Both the position numbers and the translations under genes were made by a program. A DNA stretch of 64,000 nucleotides from an uncultured Collinsella sp. (GTDB taxonomy: Bacteria; Actinomycetota; Coriobacteriia; Coriobacteriales; Coriobacteriaceae), in NCBI GenBank assembly GCA_902494345.1, contig CABUSV010000002.1:143126-207125 (forward strand). The letters are read 5' to 3'. The stretch's first letter is position 1; each line of letters starts with the position of its first letter. Of this stretch, positions 8,994 through 18,084 are shown piece by piece. The notes beneath the pieces were generated by a model. The model saw nothing but the letters and a program-made list of their open reading frames with translations. It did not search any database and was not told the DNA's origin.

Positions 8994-10298
8994 TTAGGCA
9001 TCCCAGGCGTCGCGGCCACGCAGCGCGCGCAGACCGATGTCATGACGCAGGGTCTTGCCCTCAAAATCAATCTTCTCGCAGGCCTCGTAGGCAAGGTTGC
9101 GAGCGTTCTCAAACGTGTCGCCCAGCGCGGTCACGGCAAGCACTCGGCCACCGTTAGTCACGAGCTGACCGTCCACCACGGCGGTGCCGGCATGGTACAC
9201 GGTCACGTTCTCCATGGCCTCGGCGTCTGCGATGCCGGTGATGACTTTGCCCTTCTCGTAGCTGCCGGGGTAGCCCGCGCTCGTCAGGACAACGGCCACG
9301 GCCCACTCGTCACGCCAATCGAGCTCAATCTGATCGAGCTCGCAGTTGGCACAAGCCAGCATGACCTCGACCAGGTCGTTCTTGAGGCGCGGCAGCACGA
9401 CCTGCGTCTCAGGGTCGCCAAAGCGGGCGTTGAACTCCAGCACCTTGGGGCCGGCGGGGGTGAGCATAAAGCCTCCGTACAGGCAGCCGCGGTAGTCGAT
9501 GCCCTCGGTAGCAAGCTCGGCCACGGTCTGCTCCATGACCGCCACCATCGTGGCGTGCTCCTCGTCGGTCACGATGGGCACCGGGCTGTAAACGCCCATG
9601 CCGCCGGTGTTGGGGCCAAGGTCGCCCTCGAGCGCACGCTTGTGGTCCTGCGAGGTGGCCATGGGGCGCACGGTCTTGCCGTCGGTAAAGGCCAGCAGCG
9701 AGCACTCGGGGCCAACCAGCATCTCCTCAATGACAACGGTGTTGCCGGCATCACCAAAGGTGCCGCCAAAGCACTCGCGCACGGCCTCTTCGGCCTGCTC
9801 GAGCTCAGTCGCCACGATAACGCCCTTGCCTGCGGCCAGGCCATCAGCCTTCACGACCAGCGGGGCACCCTGCTCGCGCACATAGGCAAGCGCCGAAGCC
9901 TCGTCAGTAAACGAGCCGTAGGCGGCCGTCGGAATGCCGGCGCGCTCCATGAGCTGCTTGGAGAATAGCTTGGAGCCCTCCATCTGGGCGCCCTCGGCAC
10001 CCGGGCCAAAGCAGGGGATGCCCGCCGCGCGCACGGCATCGGCTACGCCCGCCACGAGCGGAGCCTCGGGGCCAATTACCACAAGTCCGCATCCGTGGCT
10101 CTGCGCAAACGCCGCCACGGCCGCAGGATCGCAGTCGTCGAGAACCACGTTCTCGCCGCAGCTCGCGGTGCCGCCGTTACCCGGCGCAATGTAGAGCTTG
10201 CCGGCGCGCGGTGATGCTGCGAGCTTAGCTGCCAGAGCATGCTCGCGGCCGCCGCTGCCCAACAACAGGATGTCGATGGTTTGAGTGTCCGCCTTCAA
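8994..10298 (-). CDS. purD: phosphoribosylamine-glycine ligase (GAR synthetase)
   Basis: Second step of de novo purine synthesis: joins glycine to phosphoribosylamine using ATP. The protein contains the N-terminal ILLLGSGGREHALA nucleotide loop, an ATP-grasp domain (VKADGLAAGKGV, MEGSKLFSKQLMERAGIPT), the GGMGVYSP motif and the LEFNARFGDPETQ metal-site segment. The frame is open further upstream, but family length and a GAGGAG site six bases before TTG at 10296-10298 point to a TTG start and a 434-residue product. It lies between purA (upstream, separated by a terminator) and the Nudix gene. Confidence 0.95.
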   Translation of the reverse strand: MKADTQTIDILLLGSGGREHALAAKLAASPRAGKLYIAPGNGGTASCGENVVLDDCDPAAVAAFAQSHGCGLVVIGPEAPLVAGVADAVRAAGIPCFGPGAEGAQMEGSKLFSKQLMERAGIPTAAYGSFTDEASALAYVREQGAPLVVKADGLAAGKGVIVATELEQAEEAVRECFGGTFGDAGNTVVIEEMLVGPECSLLAFTDGKTVRPMATSQDHKRALEGDLGPNTGGMGVYSPVPIVTDEEHATMVAVMEQTVAELATEGIDYRGCLYGGFMLTPAGPKVLEFNARFGDPETQVVLPRLKNDLVEVMLACANCELDQIELDWRDEWAVAVVLTSAGYPGSYEKGKVITGIADAEAMENVTVYHAGTAVVDGQLVTNGGRVLAVTALGDTFENARNLAYEACEKIDFEGKTLRHDIGLRALRGRDAWDA

Positions 10299-10321
10299 GG
10301 GTGCCTCCTCTATGGATAAAC

Positions 10322-10343
10322 GGTCCGCCAACCATGCGGACCC
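10322..10343 (-). terminator. small hairpin upstream of purD
   Basis: GGTCCGC and GCGGACC form a 7-bp stem, followed on the minus strand by GTTTAT. It lies between the purA terminator and the purD ribosome-binding site. It could be a second weak terminator or part of the purD leader. Confidence 0.35.
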
Positions 10344-10355
10344 ATTACAAAGCAA

Positions 10356-10397
10356 ATATACCCCTCGGCCGCCCGCTTGGGCTGCAAAGGGGTATAT
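10356..10397 (-). terminator. terminator after purA
   Basis: ATATACCCCT (10356-10365) and AGGGGTATAT (10388-10397) are perfect complements around a 22-base loop that can pair further. It lies 22 bases beyond the purA stop. Confidence 0.7.
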
Positions 10398-10419
10398 CGC
10401 AATAACCGAATAGTGCCGA

Positions 10420-11706
<1,287 letters not shown>

Positions 11707-11772
11707 GTTTACTCCTTACATTCATGGACTGTCTACGCGCCACGCCGGCACGCAGAAGCACAAAACATTCCC

Positions 11773-11801
11773 AGTATACCCGTGCGACGGGCGCCTGTCC
11801 T
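11773..11801 (-). promoter_or_regulatory. candidate promoter of purA
   Basis: On the minus strand AGGACA (plus 11796-11801) and TATACT (plus 11773-11778) are separated by 17 bases. The -35 hexamer overlaps the dnaB stop region. The -10 is excellent, the -35 moderate. Confidence 0.5.
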
Positions 11802-13191
11802 ACTCCTCGGTATGCGCCCCATCAAGCTCATAGAACTTGGTGGATGCCGGCAGGAACATCAGGTCGACGTCACCGATCGGGCCCGAACGGTTCTTGGCCA
11901 CGACGATACGCGTAACGCCCTCGTCGGGTCGATCGTCACGCGAGGCCTCGGCCTCGTCGGCGGAGCGGTCCAAGAACATAACGATGTCGGCGTCCTGCTC
12001 GATGGAGCCCGATTCACGCAGGTCGGAAAGCTGCGGGCGTTTGCCGGTACGGGACTCGACCTGACGCGACAGCTGCGACAGCGCGATCAACGGAATCTTG
12101 AGCTCCTTGGCCATGATCTTTAAACCACGCGACATCTCGGAGACCTCGACGGTACGGCTCTCGGAGCGACGCCCCGGCGGAGGACTCACCAGCTGCAGGT
12201 AGTCCAGGATAATGATGGCCTTCTCCTTGTTGTGAAGCATGCGGCGGCTCTTGGCGCGGATCTCGGTCACCGTGGTGCCGGGCGTATCGTCAATCAGAAT
12301 GTCGAGCTTAGACAAAGTCTGCGTGGCCTCGTTGATATTGGCCCACTGCTCGGGGCTAATGCGGCCCGTACGGAAGTCGCTGATCGAAATCATGGCGTAG
12401 GCGCAAATCAGGCGCTGGGCAATTTCCTTGCCCGACATCTCCAGCGAAAAGAAGCCGACGGTATAGCCCGCAGCGGCGGCATTCAGCGCCAGGTTCAGAG
12501 CGAACGACGTCTTACCCACGGCAGGGCGGGCGCCGATAATGATGAGCTGGCCCTCGCGGAAACCCATAAGCATGCGGTCGAGCGACGGGAAGCCGGTGGG
12601 CACGCCCGCGGCCTGTCCGCCGGCCTTACACACTTCCTCGGCCTCGTTATAGGCCTCGACCATAAACTCGGTCAGTGTCTTATAGCTCGACTTGACCTCG
12701 CGCGCCGTGACCTTGAGCAGCTTGCTCTCGGCCAGCTCCACGACCTCTTTGGTGTCGGTAGGGGCGTTATAGGCCAGTGCGTTGATCTCGTTGGTGGCAC
12801 CGATCAGCTCGCGTAGCATCGAGTCGCGACGGACGATGGCGGCATGGTGCTGCCAGTTCACGAGCGACAGGGTCTGACCCATCAGCTCCAAAATGTAGGC
12901 CTCGCCGCCCACGGCATCAAGCTTGTTGATGCTTCGCAGGTAATCGATCAGCGAGATAGAGTCGATGGGAATGCGGCTGTTGTACATATCGACCATCGCG
13001 GTGTAGATGGTCTTATGAATGGGCCGGTAGAAGTCATCGGGCTGCAGCTCGACCTGGGCCTCCTCGACCACCTCGGGCGACAGCAGCATGGCGGCCAGTA
13101 CATTGGCCTCTGCATCTTGGTTTTGAGGGAGACCCAACTTGGAGCCACGGTCCTCGACCGTCAGCCCCGTCTCCCTTTCGTCATATGCCAT
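11800..13191 (-). CDS. dnaB: replicative DNA helicase
   Basis: Hexameric helicase that unwinds DNA at the fork. The 463-residue protein has the N-terminal primase-interacting domain (PQNQDAEANVLAAMLLSPE), a linker, and the RecA-like motor with Walker A GARPAVGKTSFALN, Walker B IIILDYLQLV, and the later SDLRESGSIEQDAD and VVAKNRSGPIG motifs. No intein is seen. I start at the ATG at 13191 (MAYDERETG) because GAGG lies six bases before it; two ATGs lie just upstream. It follows rpsF-ssb-rpsR-rplI in the same direction, but a good terminator separates it from rplI, so it is at least partly independently transcribed. Confidence 0.96.
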   Translation of the reverse strand: MAYDERETGLTVEDRGSKLGLPQNQDAEANVLAAMLLSPEVVEEAQVELQPDDFYRPIHKTIYTAMVDMYNSRIPIDSISLIDYLRSINKLDAVGGEAYILELMGQTLSLVNWQHHAAIVRRDSMLRELIGATNEINALAYNAPTDTKEVVELAESKLLKVTAREVKSSYKTLTEFMVEAYNEAEEVCKAGGQAAGVPTGFPSLDRMLMGFREGQLIIIGARPAVGKTSFALNLALNAAAAGYTVGFFSLEMSGKEIAQRLICAYAMISISDFRTGRISPEQWANINEATQTLSKLDILIDDTPGTTVTEIRAKSRRMLHNKEKAIIILDYLQLVSPPPGRRSESRTVEVSEMSRGLKIMAKELKIPLIALSQLSRQVESRTGKRPQLSDLRESGSIEQDADIVMFLDRSADEAEASRDDRPDEGVTRIVVAKNRSGPIGDVDLMFLPASTKFYELDGAHTEE

Positions 13192-13350
13192 GAGCATCCT
13201 CATTCATATCGCTTGCGAGCATCCATAGTATCAGCCACAGTCCCAAAACGGGCCGCGCCCCGGCAATCATCACCGAACGAAACGGATGAACGGTCCCGCA
13301 TTTGGGACTTCACCACAACGCCTGCCATGGCGCTCGCCAAGCGTAGAAAA

Positions 13351-13388
13351 CAAAAGGGCGCCCTGGTCTCCCAGAGCGCCCTTCTTAG
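13351..13388 (-). terminator. rho-independent terminator after rplI
   Basis: AAGGGCGC (13356-13363) and GCGCCCTT (13378-13385) form a stem followed on the minus strand by TTTTGTTTTC. It ends the rpsF-ssb-rpsR-rplI operon before dnaB. Confidence 0.85.
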
Positions 13389-13415
13389 AACAAGATTGTT
13401 GCGTTGCAGCAAATG

Positions 13416-13955
13416 CTACTCGGCAGCAGCCTCAGTCTCGACCTCGGCGGTCTCGGCCTCGGCGACCTCAGCGGTCTCCTCAGCCTCAGCCTCGGCAGCG
13501 AGCTCCTCGGCGGTAACGCCAACGAGAACGACAACCTCGGCCTTGATCTCGCGGTACAGCGAGATGGCAACGGTATGGGCACCGGCAACCTTGATGGGCT
13601 TACCGAGCTCGACGCGCTTGCGGTCGATGTCCATACCGAGCTGAGCCTTGATGGCGTCAGCGATCATAGCGGCGGTAACGGAGCCAAAGAGGATGCCCTC
13701 GTCGCCGACCTTGACATCAACGGTGACCGTCTTGCCTTCGAAGGCAGCCTTGGTCTCGTTGGCGGTAGCCAGACGGACGGCCTCGCGCTTGGCGATGTTG
13801 TTGCGACGCTCGTCAAGCTGCTTGAGGTTGCCCTTGGTGGCGGCAACAGCGAGCTTCTTGGGGAACAGGAAGTTCTCAGCGTAACCCTGAGCGACCTCTA
13901 CGACGTCACCCTCGCCGCCCTTGCCCTTGATCTCATCGAGAAGAATAACCTTCAT
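13416..13955 (-). CDS. rplI: 50S ribosomal protein L9 with an acidic C-terminal tail
   Basis: Binds 23S rRNA at the base of the L1 stalk. The N-terminal domain MKVILLDEIKGKGGEGDVVE and GYAENFLFPKKLA is canonical, followed by the connecting helix and C-terminal domain. After residue 150 or so there is an unusual tail of about 30 residues made almost only of Ala, Glu, Thr and Val, giving 179 residues against the usual 148-150. The tail is in frame and carries the same high-GC codon use. Fourth gene of the rpsF operon. Confidence 0.97.
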   Translation of the reverse strand: MKVILLDEIKGKGGEGDVVEVAQGYAENFLFPKKLAVAATKGNLKQLDERRNNIAKREAVRLATANETKAAFEGKTVTVDVKVGDEGILFGSVTAAMIADAIKAQLGMDIDRKRVELGKPIKVAGAHTVAISLYREIKAEVVVLVGVTAEELAAEAEAEETAEVAEAETAEVETEAAAE

Positions 13956-13970
13956 GATGTGTCTCCCTTC

Positions 13971-14237
13971 TTAGCCGCGGTCGCGGTTGCCACGAGAGGA
14001 AACCACGGGGACGGTGTACGGCAGGAGAGCCATCTCGCGGGCGCGCTTGATGGCGTTGGCGATGTCATGCTGATGCTGCGTGCAAGCGCCAGTGACGCGA
14101 CGGGGCTTGATCTTGCCACGGTCGGTCATGTACTTACGGAGAAGCTGAGTGTCCTTATAGTCGATGAACTCAGTGTTCTCCTTGCAGAACTGGCAGTACT
14201 TACGACGCGGCTGACGTGCAGAAAAATCATTAGCCAT
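13971..14237 (-). CDS. rpsR: 30S ribosomal protein S18
   Basis: Pairs with S6 on the 30S platform. The 88-residue protein has the RKYCQFCKE start with a CXXC pair, plus a later Cys in VTGACTQHQ. This pattern resembles the zinc-binding (C+) form. Start at the ATG at 14237 with GAAAGG nine bases upstream; the frame extends 17 codons further without a better site. Third gene of rpsF-ssb-rpsR-rplI. Confidence 0.96.
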   Translation of the reverse strand: MANDFSARQPRRKYCQFCKENTEFIDYKDTQLLRKYMTDRGKIKPRRVTGACTQHQHDIANAIKRAREMALLPYTVPVVSSRGNRDRG

Positions 14238-14309
14238 GTCAAAATACCTTTCGTTTGGCAACTTCGGCGAACCGAAGCCGCCTCTCACTCAAAAATAGGT
14301 GAACAGCCC

Positions 14310-14762
14310 TTAGAACGGGATGTCCTCATCGTAGACGTCGACCGCGGGCGGCGTAGCCACCGGTGCGGCAGGACGTGCTGCGGGCGCGGGGGCTGCGGGG
14401 GCGTAACCGCCCTGATCGTAGCCACCCTGGCCACCACGGGAGCTCATAAACTCGATCTCATCGACGATGACCTCAAGCTTGCTCCGGCGCTGGCCGTCGC
14501 GCTCCCAAGAGCTGTAGCGCAGCTTGCCCTCGATCGCGACCTTGTTTCCCTTTGCCAGGAAACGGCTCACGGCCTCGGCGCGCGTGCCGAACATGGTGCA
14601 GTCGACAAAGTTGGGATAGTCCTCCCACTCGCCAGTCTGCGGGTTGCGGCGACGATCGTTCACGGCGACGCCAAAGGACAGAACCTGGGTTCCGCCGGCG
14701 GTGGCGCGCAGCTCGGGATCACGCGTGAGGTTACCGGTGATGTTCACTCGATTGATGCTCAT
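14310..14762 (-). CDS. ssb: single-stranded DNA-binding protein
   Basis: Coats single-stranded DNA at forks and repair sites. The 150-residue protein has an OB-fold (about 1-105, starting MSINRVNITGNLTRDPELR), a Gly/Ala/Pro/Gln-rich flexible linker and the acidic tip DEDIPF, the conserved docking peptide for partner proteins. Placed between rpsF and rpsR, the standard arrangement in many bacteria. Confidence 0.97.
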   Translation of the reverse strand: MSINRVNITGNLTRDPELRATAGGTQVLSFGVAVNDRRRNPQTGEWEDYPNFVDCTMFGTRAEAVSRFLAKGNKVAIEGKLRYSSWERDGQRRSKLEVIVDEIEFMSSRGGQGGYDQGGYAPAAPAPAARPAAPVATPPAVDVYDEDIPF

Positions 14763-14810
14763 AACTCACTACTTCCTCTTGGGGCACAAGCCCAGTCCAA
14801 AACGACAGTC

Positions 14811-15104
14811 TTACTCCTGGTCGTCGCGACGGACGATCATGTGGCGGACCACAGCGTCGGTGATGCGCAGGACGCGATCAAGCTCGGCGATCTGGGTAGG
14901 ATCTGCGTGGAAGTTGATGAGGGTGTAGTCACCATCGGTGAGGTCGTTGATCTCGTAGGCGAGCTTGCGCTTGCCCCACTCGTCAACGGAGTCGACCTTG
15001 CCAGCGCCCTCAGCGATCGTGGTATCGATACGCTTCATAACAGCGAGACGAGTCTCGGGGTCGAGCGACGGGTCAACAAAGAACAGCAGTTCATAAGCCT
15101 TCAT
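14811..15104 (-). CDS. rpsF: 30S ribosomal protein S6
   Basis: Binds S18 and the 16S central domain. The 97-residue protein starts MKAYELLFFVDPSLD and includes KRKLAYEINDLTDGDYTLINF, all canonical. A strong GAGGAGGTG site precedes the ATG at 15104. First gene of the operon; its leader contains a promoter at 15176-15204 and a hairpin at 15131-15159. Confidence 0.97.
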   Translation of the reverse strand: MKAYELLFFVDPSLDPETRLAVMKRIDTTIAEGAGKVDSVDEWGKRKLAYEINDLTDGDYTLINFHADPTQIAELDRVLRITDAVVRHMIVRRDDQE

Positions 15105-15130
15105 ATTGTCACCTCCTCTGGGCAAATGTG

Positions 15131-15159
15131 GCTTCAGGTCGTGAAGGTGCGCCTGAAGC
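15131..15159 (-). promoter_or_regulatory. hairpin in the rpsF leader
   Basis: GCTTCAGG and CCTGAAGC form an 8-bp perfect stem around a 13-base loop, between the predicted promoter and the rpsF ribosome-binding site. S6:S18-regulated leaders occur at this position in many bacteria and usually show an unpaired CCG. I do not see CCG in this loop, so autoregulation is only a possibility. Confidence 0.4.
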
Positions 15160-15175
15160 AGGAAAAGACTTGGTA

Positions 15176-15204
15176 ATAATATCTTTCAACCTCCCAGGCT
15201 GCAA
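15176..15204 (-). promoter_or_regulatory. promoter of the rpsF-ssb-rpsR-rplI operon
   Basis: On the minus strand TTGCAG (plus 15199-15204) and TATTAT (plus 15176-15181) are 17 bases apart, about 70 bases upstream of the rpsF start. Confidence 0.65.
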
Positions 15205-15554
15205 GAATATGCAGCTACAACCTCATGACCTCCACATATGTCCATACTCACACGGCACTTCATGCGTCTTCCAACCAAATGCTGACCAAATGCTTGACGG
15301 GTCTGTGGACAAGATACGGCGCTGCGGGGACAAACCAAATCAAACCGCAGGTCAGCAATTGCTGAGCTGTGGTCGCGAAATGCATACCAGTGGTTCACAA
15401 CACCGTTCAAAGATTTTTAAAATTGCTGACACGTCGTCTATAAATACCTATTTTGAACAATTTGCTGCATGCAGCCATGCTGGTCAGAGTCCGTTTTTGG
15501 CCTTCTAGATCCCGTCACGAAGCCAAGCGTTTCAAAAAATGCCAACTTTTCTGT
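15205..15554. other. gene-free spacer between the rpsF operon and tRNA-Ser
   Basis: I see no convincing gene. The stretch is more AT-rich than its flanks and has two short perfect palindromes (CAGCAATTGCTG at 15353-15364 and GCTGCATGCAGC near 15463). The motif AATTGCTGA or a close variant occurs three times. These may be regulator sites, but nothing links them to a known protein. Confidence 0.4.
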
Positions 15555-15582
15555 TTGCACTTTGCGATTCCTCGTGTATACT
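15555..15582 (+). promoter_or_regulatory. promoter of the tRNA-Ser(GGA) gene
   Basis: TTGCAC (15555-15560) and TATACT (15577-15582) are 16 bases apart, and the -10 ends 16 bases before the tRNA. Confidence 0.7.
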
Positions 15583-15598
15583 GACTTTCGCATTTAAC

Positions 15599-15689
15599 GG
15601 AGAGTTGTCCGAGTGGCCGAAGGAGCACGATTGGAAATCGTGTAGGCGTCAAAAGCGTCTCCAGGGTTCAAATCCCTGACTCTCCGCCA
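15599..15689 (+). tRNA. tRNA-Ser (anticodon GGA)
   Basis: A class II tRNA with long variable arm. The acceptor GGAGAGT pairs with ACTCTCC, the anticodon loop is TTGGAAA, the T-arm is GGGTTCAAATCCC and CCA is encoded. It reads UCC/UCU. Confidence 0.97.
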
Positions 15690-15698
15690 GTTAATTCC

Positions 15699-15727
15699 AA
15701 AGCAGGCCTTTGAGCCTGCTTTGTTTT
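15699..15727 (+). terminator. terminator after tRNA-Ser(GGA)
   Basis: AAAGCAGGC, loop, GCCTGCTTT followed by GTTTTT. It lies ten bases after the CCA. Confidence 0.8.
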
Positions 15728-15737
15728 TACCCCACGC

Positions 15738-15828
15738 GGAGGGGTGGCAGAGTGGTTGAATGCGGCGGTCTCGAAAACCGTTTGGCCTGTATAAGGTCAC
15801 GAGGGTTCGAATCCCTCCTCCTCCGCCA
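15738..15828 (+). tRNA. tRNA-Ser (anticodon CGA)
   Basis: A class II tRNA with acceptor GGAGGGG pairing with CTCCTCC (one G-U), anticodon loop CTCGAAA, long variable arm, T-arm GGGTTCGAATCCC and encoded CCA. It reads UCG. Only about 10 bases follow the preceding terminator, so it may depend on read-through or a promoter inside the preceding hairpin. Confidence 0.97.
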
Positions 15829-15840
15829 TTTTGCTTGAGA

Positions 15841-15866
15841 AAGCTCCCAACAATGGGAGCTTTTTT
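15841..15866 (+). terminator. terminator after tRNA-Ser(CGA)
   Basis: AAGCTCCC, loop AACAAT, GGGAGCTT followed by TTTT. Confidence 0.85.
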
Positions 15867-15900
15867 GTTATCGAATCCTCTCTCGGCCGCACATCCCAAC

Positions 15901-15967
15901 CAAACGTGTACACCACCCTCCAAAAACGACATTTTTCGACATCTTTGGAGGCTGATGTACATGTTTG
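15901..15967. repeat. 67-bp palindromic repeat, copy 1 (left of the nuclease-like gene)
   Basis: The 24-base arms begin CAAACGTGTACA and end TGTACATGTTTG, pairing at about 22 of 24 positions around a loop of about 19 bases. The sequence is 66 of 67 identical to a second copy at 17109-17175 in the same orientation. Copy 1 lies 105 bases upstream of the gene start. Confidence 0.9.
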
Positions 15968-16072
15968 CATATCGCGCTTGGCGCACGATCGGCCGTTTTG
16001 CCGGCATTCGGTATATTTACTCACTTCAACGGACATAAGGACTGCATATCGGCATAAAGCGAGAGGTCCCTA

Positions 16073-17080
16073 ATGGATACTCCTGTTCTCATTACGCATA
16101 AAACCGCATGGCTCGTCCATCATGCGCCACAAGACCTGGTTCAAGCGGCCGCGCAACACGACTACCAGATAGGCGCAAGAGGCCTCTCCACCCAGCAACG
16201 CACCGCGCGCATCCGACAGACTCTTACCGACTGCGGTATTCCCACTAGCATGCTTGAGACCATCGATATCTCCGTTGTATTTGCCTTCGAGCGAATCCGC
16301 GCCAACGGTGTAAATTGCCACGTTCTTGGCCAAAATCTACCCTACGACCATATTGACGAGCTGTCCCCTGGTATTTTTATCACCGACGAAGCCCTTACCT
16401 TCGTATTCGCTGCCGAGTGGATGGACAGAATCGAATATCTCGAATACGGCTACGAAGTTTGCGGTGACTATCGCATGGGGCTTAATCCCGATGACCCTTA
16501 TACCGAGCAGCCAGCCACCACTTCCAAGGACGAAATTGTCGAACTGCTCGATCGGCACCCCGGCAAACCCGGTGCCACACGCGCCAGACTCGCGCTCAGA
16601 CATATCTACGACCACTCAGCCTCACCCATGGAAACCGCATCCGCTATCGCCCTTTCACTCCCGACGAGCGAAGGCGGCGTTGGCATCCGAGGTGTCGAAC
16701 TCAACAAGCCACTCGAAATCCCTAAACGACTTTGGCATTGCACCAAAGCTCGAACGCTTAAAATCGATGCCCTCATTACCTATAATCGCAGAGAGCTCGG
16801 CATCGAATATAAGGGCGGCTTTCACGACGAGGTCGAACGCAAGGGAGCAGATGCGGAGCGAGAGGCCGTGCTCGCCCAAATGGGCTATCGCATCGTCACG
16901 CTCACCTCGACGCAATTTGCAAGCCAACTCGCTTTCCACCGCGCCATGAACAATATCCGCGAAGCGCTCAGCATGCCTCGTTGCGTAGATGCCGAGCATC
17001 AGCGAAGGCAAAACGAACTGCGCAAGGTACTTATCCGCAACTGGAAGAGCGATCAAGCCGAAGAGTCGCCTTCTGAGTAA
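16073..17080 (+). CDS. coriobacterial protein with a C-terminal DUF559/Vsr-like nuclease domain
   Basis: 335 residues. The C-terminal part resembles restriction-like folds: E187 in SPMETA, D232 in KIDALITY and the E245-Y246-K247 triad of IEYKGGFH give a D-X12-EXK arrangement, followed by ERKGADAEREAVLAQMGYRI, as in DUF559 proteins (large charged helix, then a GYRIVTLT strand). The N-terminal 180 residues resemble a family I recall as expanded in coriobacteria and often annotated hypothetical or AbiEi-like. A nucleic-acid cutting role is inferred only. GAGAGG precedes the ATG. It stands on the strand opposite to the surrounding minus-strand arm and lies between two copies of a palindromic repeat, downstream of two tRNA genes, so recent acquisition is plausible. 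Confidence 0.75.
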   Translation: MDTPVLITHKTAWLVHHAPQDLVQAAAQHDYQIGARGLSTQQRTARIRQTLTDCGIPTSMLETIDISVVFAFERIRANGVNCHVLGQNLPYDHIDELSPGIFITDEALTFVFAAEWMDRIEYLEYGYEVCGDYRMGLNPDDPYTEQPATTSKDEIVELLDRHPGKPGATRARLALRHIYDHSASPMETASAIALSLPTSEGGVGIRGVELNKPLEIPKRLWHCTKARTLKIDALITYNRRELGIEYKGGFHDEVERKGADAEREAVLAQMGYRIVTLTSTQFASQLAFHRAMNNIREALSMPRCVDAEHQRRQNELRKVLIRNWKSDQAEESPSE

Positions 17081-17108
17081 CGACGGCCCCACTCGCCCCG
17101 TGCTCCCC

Positions 17109-17175
17109 CAAACGTGTACATCACCCTCCAAAAACGACATTTTTCGACATCTTTGGAGGCTGATGTACATGTTTG
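17109..17175. repeat. 67-bp palindromic repeat, copy 2 (right of the nuclease-like gene)
   Basis: Same sequence as copy 1 with a single T/C difference, direct orientation, starting 28 bases after the stop of the nuclease-like gene. The two copies are 1208 bp apart start to start. Here the symmetry extends one more base each side (CC before, GG after). Confidence 0.9.
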
Positions 17176-17289
17176 GAACCCATGACCGCACCCAGTCCAG
17201 ACCGTTTGCCGAGCAATAGGGTCGCAATCGGCGCCGAACATGTACTATGTACGGGCACTGTCCAAACCCGTAACTCAAAGGACCCCATC

Positions 17290-17979
17290 TTGCCCGTCGC
17301 CGCCGCTATAACCGTTACCTCACATGCCTCGGATGCCATGGTCGCCATCCCCTTTTGGCTCGAGATGTTCGCCGTTGTCGCCGCATCGATCTCGGGCGTG
17401 CTGGTTGCGCGCGAACACAAGCTCGACCTGGTGGGCGCGGTCGCACTCGCCGTGGTCTGTGGTCTGGGCGGCGGTCTTTTGCGCGATATGACACTGCAGG
17501 TGGGCAACGTCTACATCCTCAACCAGCCAATGGCGCTGCCGCTTTCCATTGCCACGGCGGCTATCATCTACATCTTCCCGGCAATCGTCGATAAACCCGA
17601 GAAACTAATCCCATTGCTCGACATCATCTCGGTCGGCATCTACGCCGCCACCGGAGCGGACAAAGCACTGGTTTATGGCTTTGCGCCGGCCGTATGCATC
17701 ATGATGGGCTTCTTCACCGCGGTGGGTGGCGGCATGTTGCGCGACGGCTTTATGGGCGTGGTTCCGGGCATTTTTCAACGTACTAACTTTTATGCCATCG
17801 CCGCCATCGCCGGATCGGCAAGCTATGTGTGTCTCGTTATGAGCGGCATCATGAGCAATGTCGCCGCGCTGGTCGTATGCGTTGTCGTGACCATGGGTCT
17901 GCGCTGGCTCTCGCTGCGCTTTGACATCAAAAGCCCCACCGAAGAAGACATCGCGCGCTTCTTGCATCGCAAAAAATAG
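17290..17979 (+). CDS. TRIC-like / UPF0126 seven-helix membrane protein
   Basis: Bacterial members of this family are trimeric cation channels related to animal TRIC proteins. The sequence shows the two-fold internal repeat, each half with the glycine-rich kink and Arg-Asp: GLGGGLLRD and GGGMLRD, with hydrophobic helices throughout. I chose TTG at 17290 because AAAGGA lies six bases upstream, giving 229 residues, close to the family length. An ATG at 17335 (MVAIPFW) or a longer frame back to 17173 are alternatives. The physiological ion and role are unknown. Confidence 0.85.
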   Translation: MPVAAAITVTSHASDAMVAIPFWLEMFAVVAASISGVLVAREHKLDLVGAVALAVVCGLGGGLLRDMTLQVGNVYILNQPMALPLSIATAAIIYIFPAIVDKPEKLIPLLDIISVGIYAATGADKALVYGFAPAVCIMMGFFTAVGGGMLRDGFMGVVPGIFQRTNFYAIAAIAGSASYVCLVMSGIMSNVAALVVCVVVTMGLRWLSLRFDIKSPTEEDIARFLHRKK

Positions 17980-18084
17980 CTAGCGCGGGCTCGTCCCCGA
18001 AATGCAACTGAGAGGTTCTTTTAGAGCGCCCGCGCGTTGGGTACCCTGTTAGATACATGTCGAGTATCTAACGAAGGATTCACT

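Noticed and set aside
8253..9968. 571-codon open frame opposite the Nudix and purD genes
   Set aside because: Antisense shadow spanning two real genes and their junction.
15131..15159. S6:S18 autoregulatory leader before rpsF
   Set aside because: The position fits, but the expected unpaired CCG is not seen, so I list only a hairpin.
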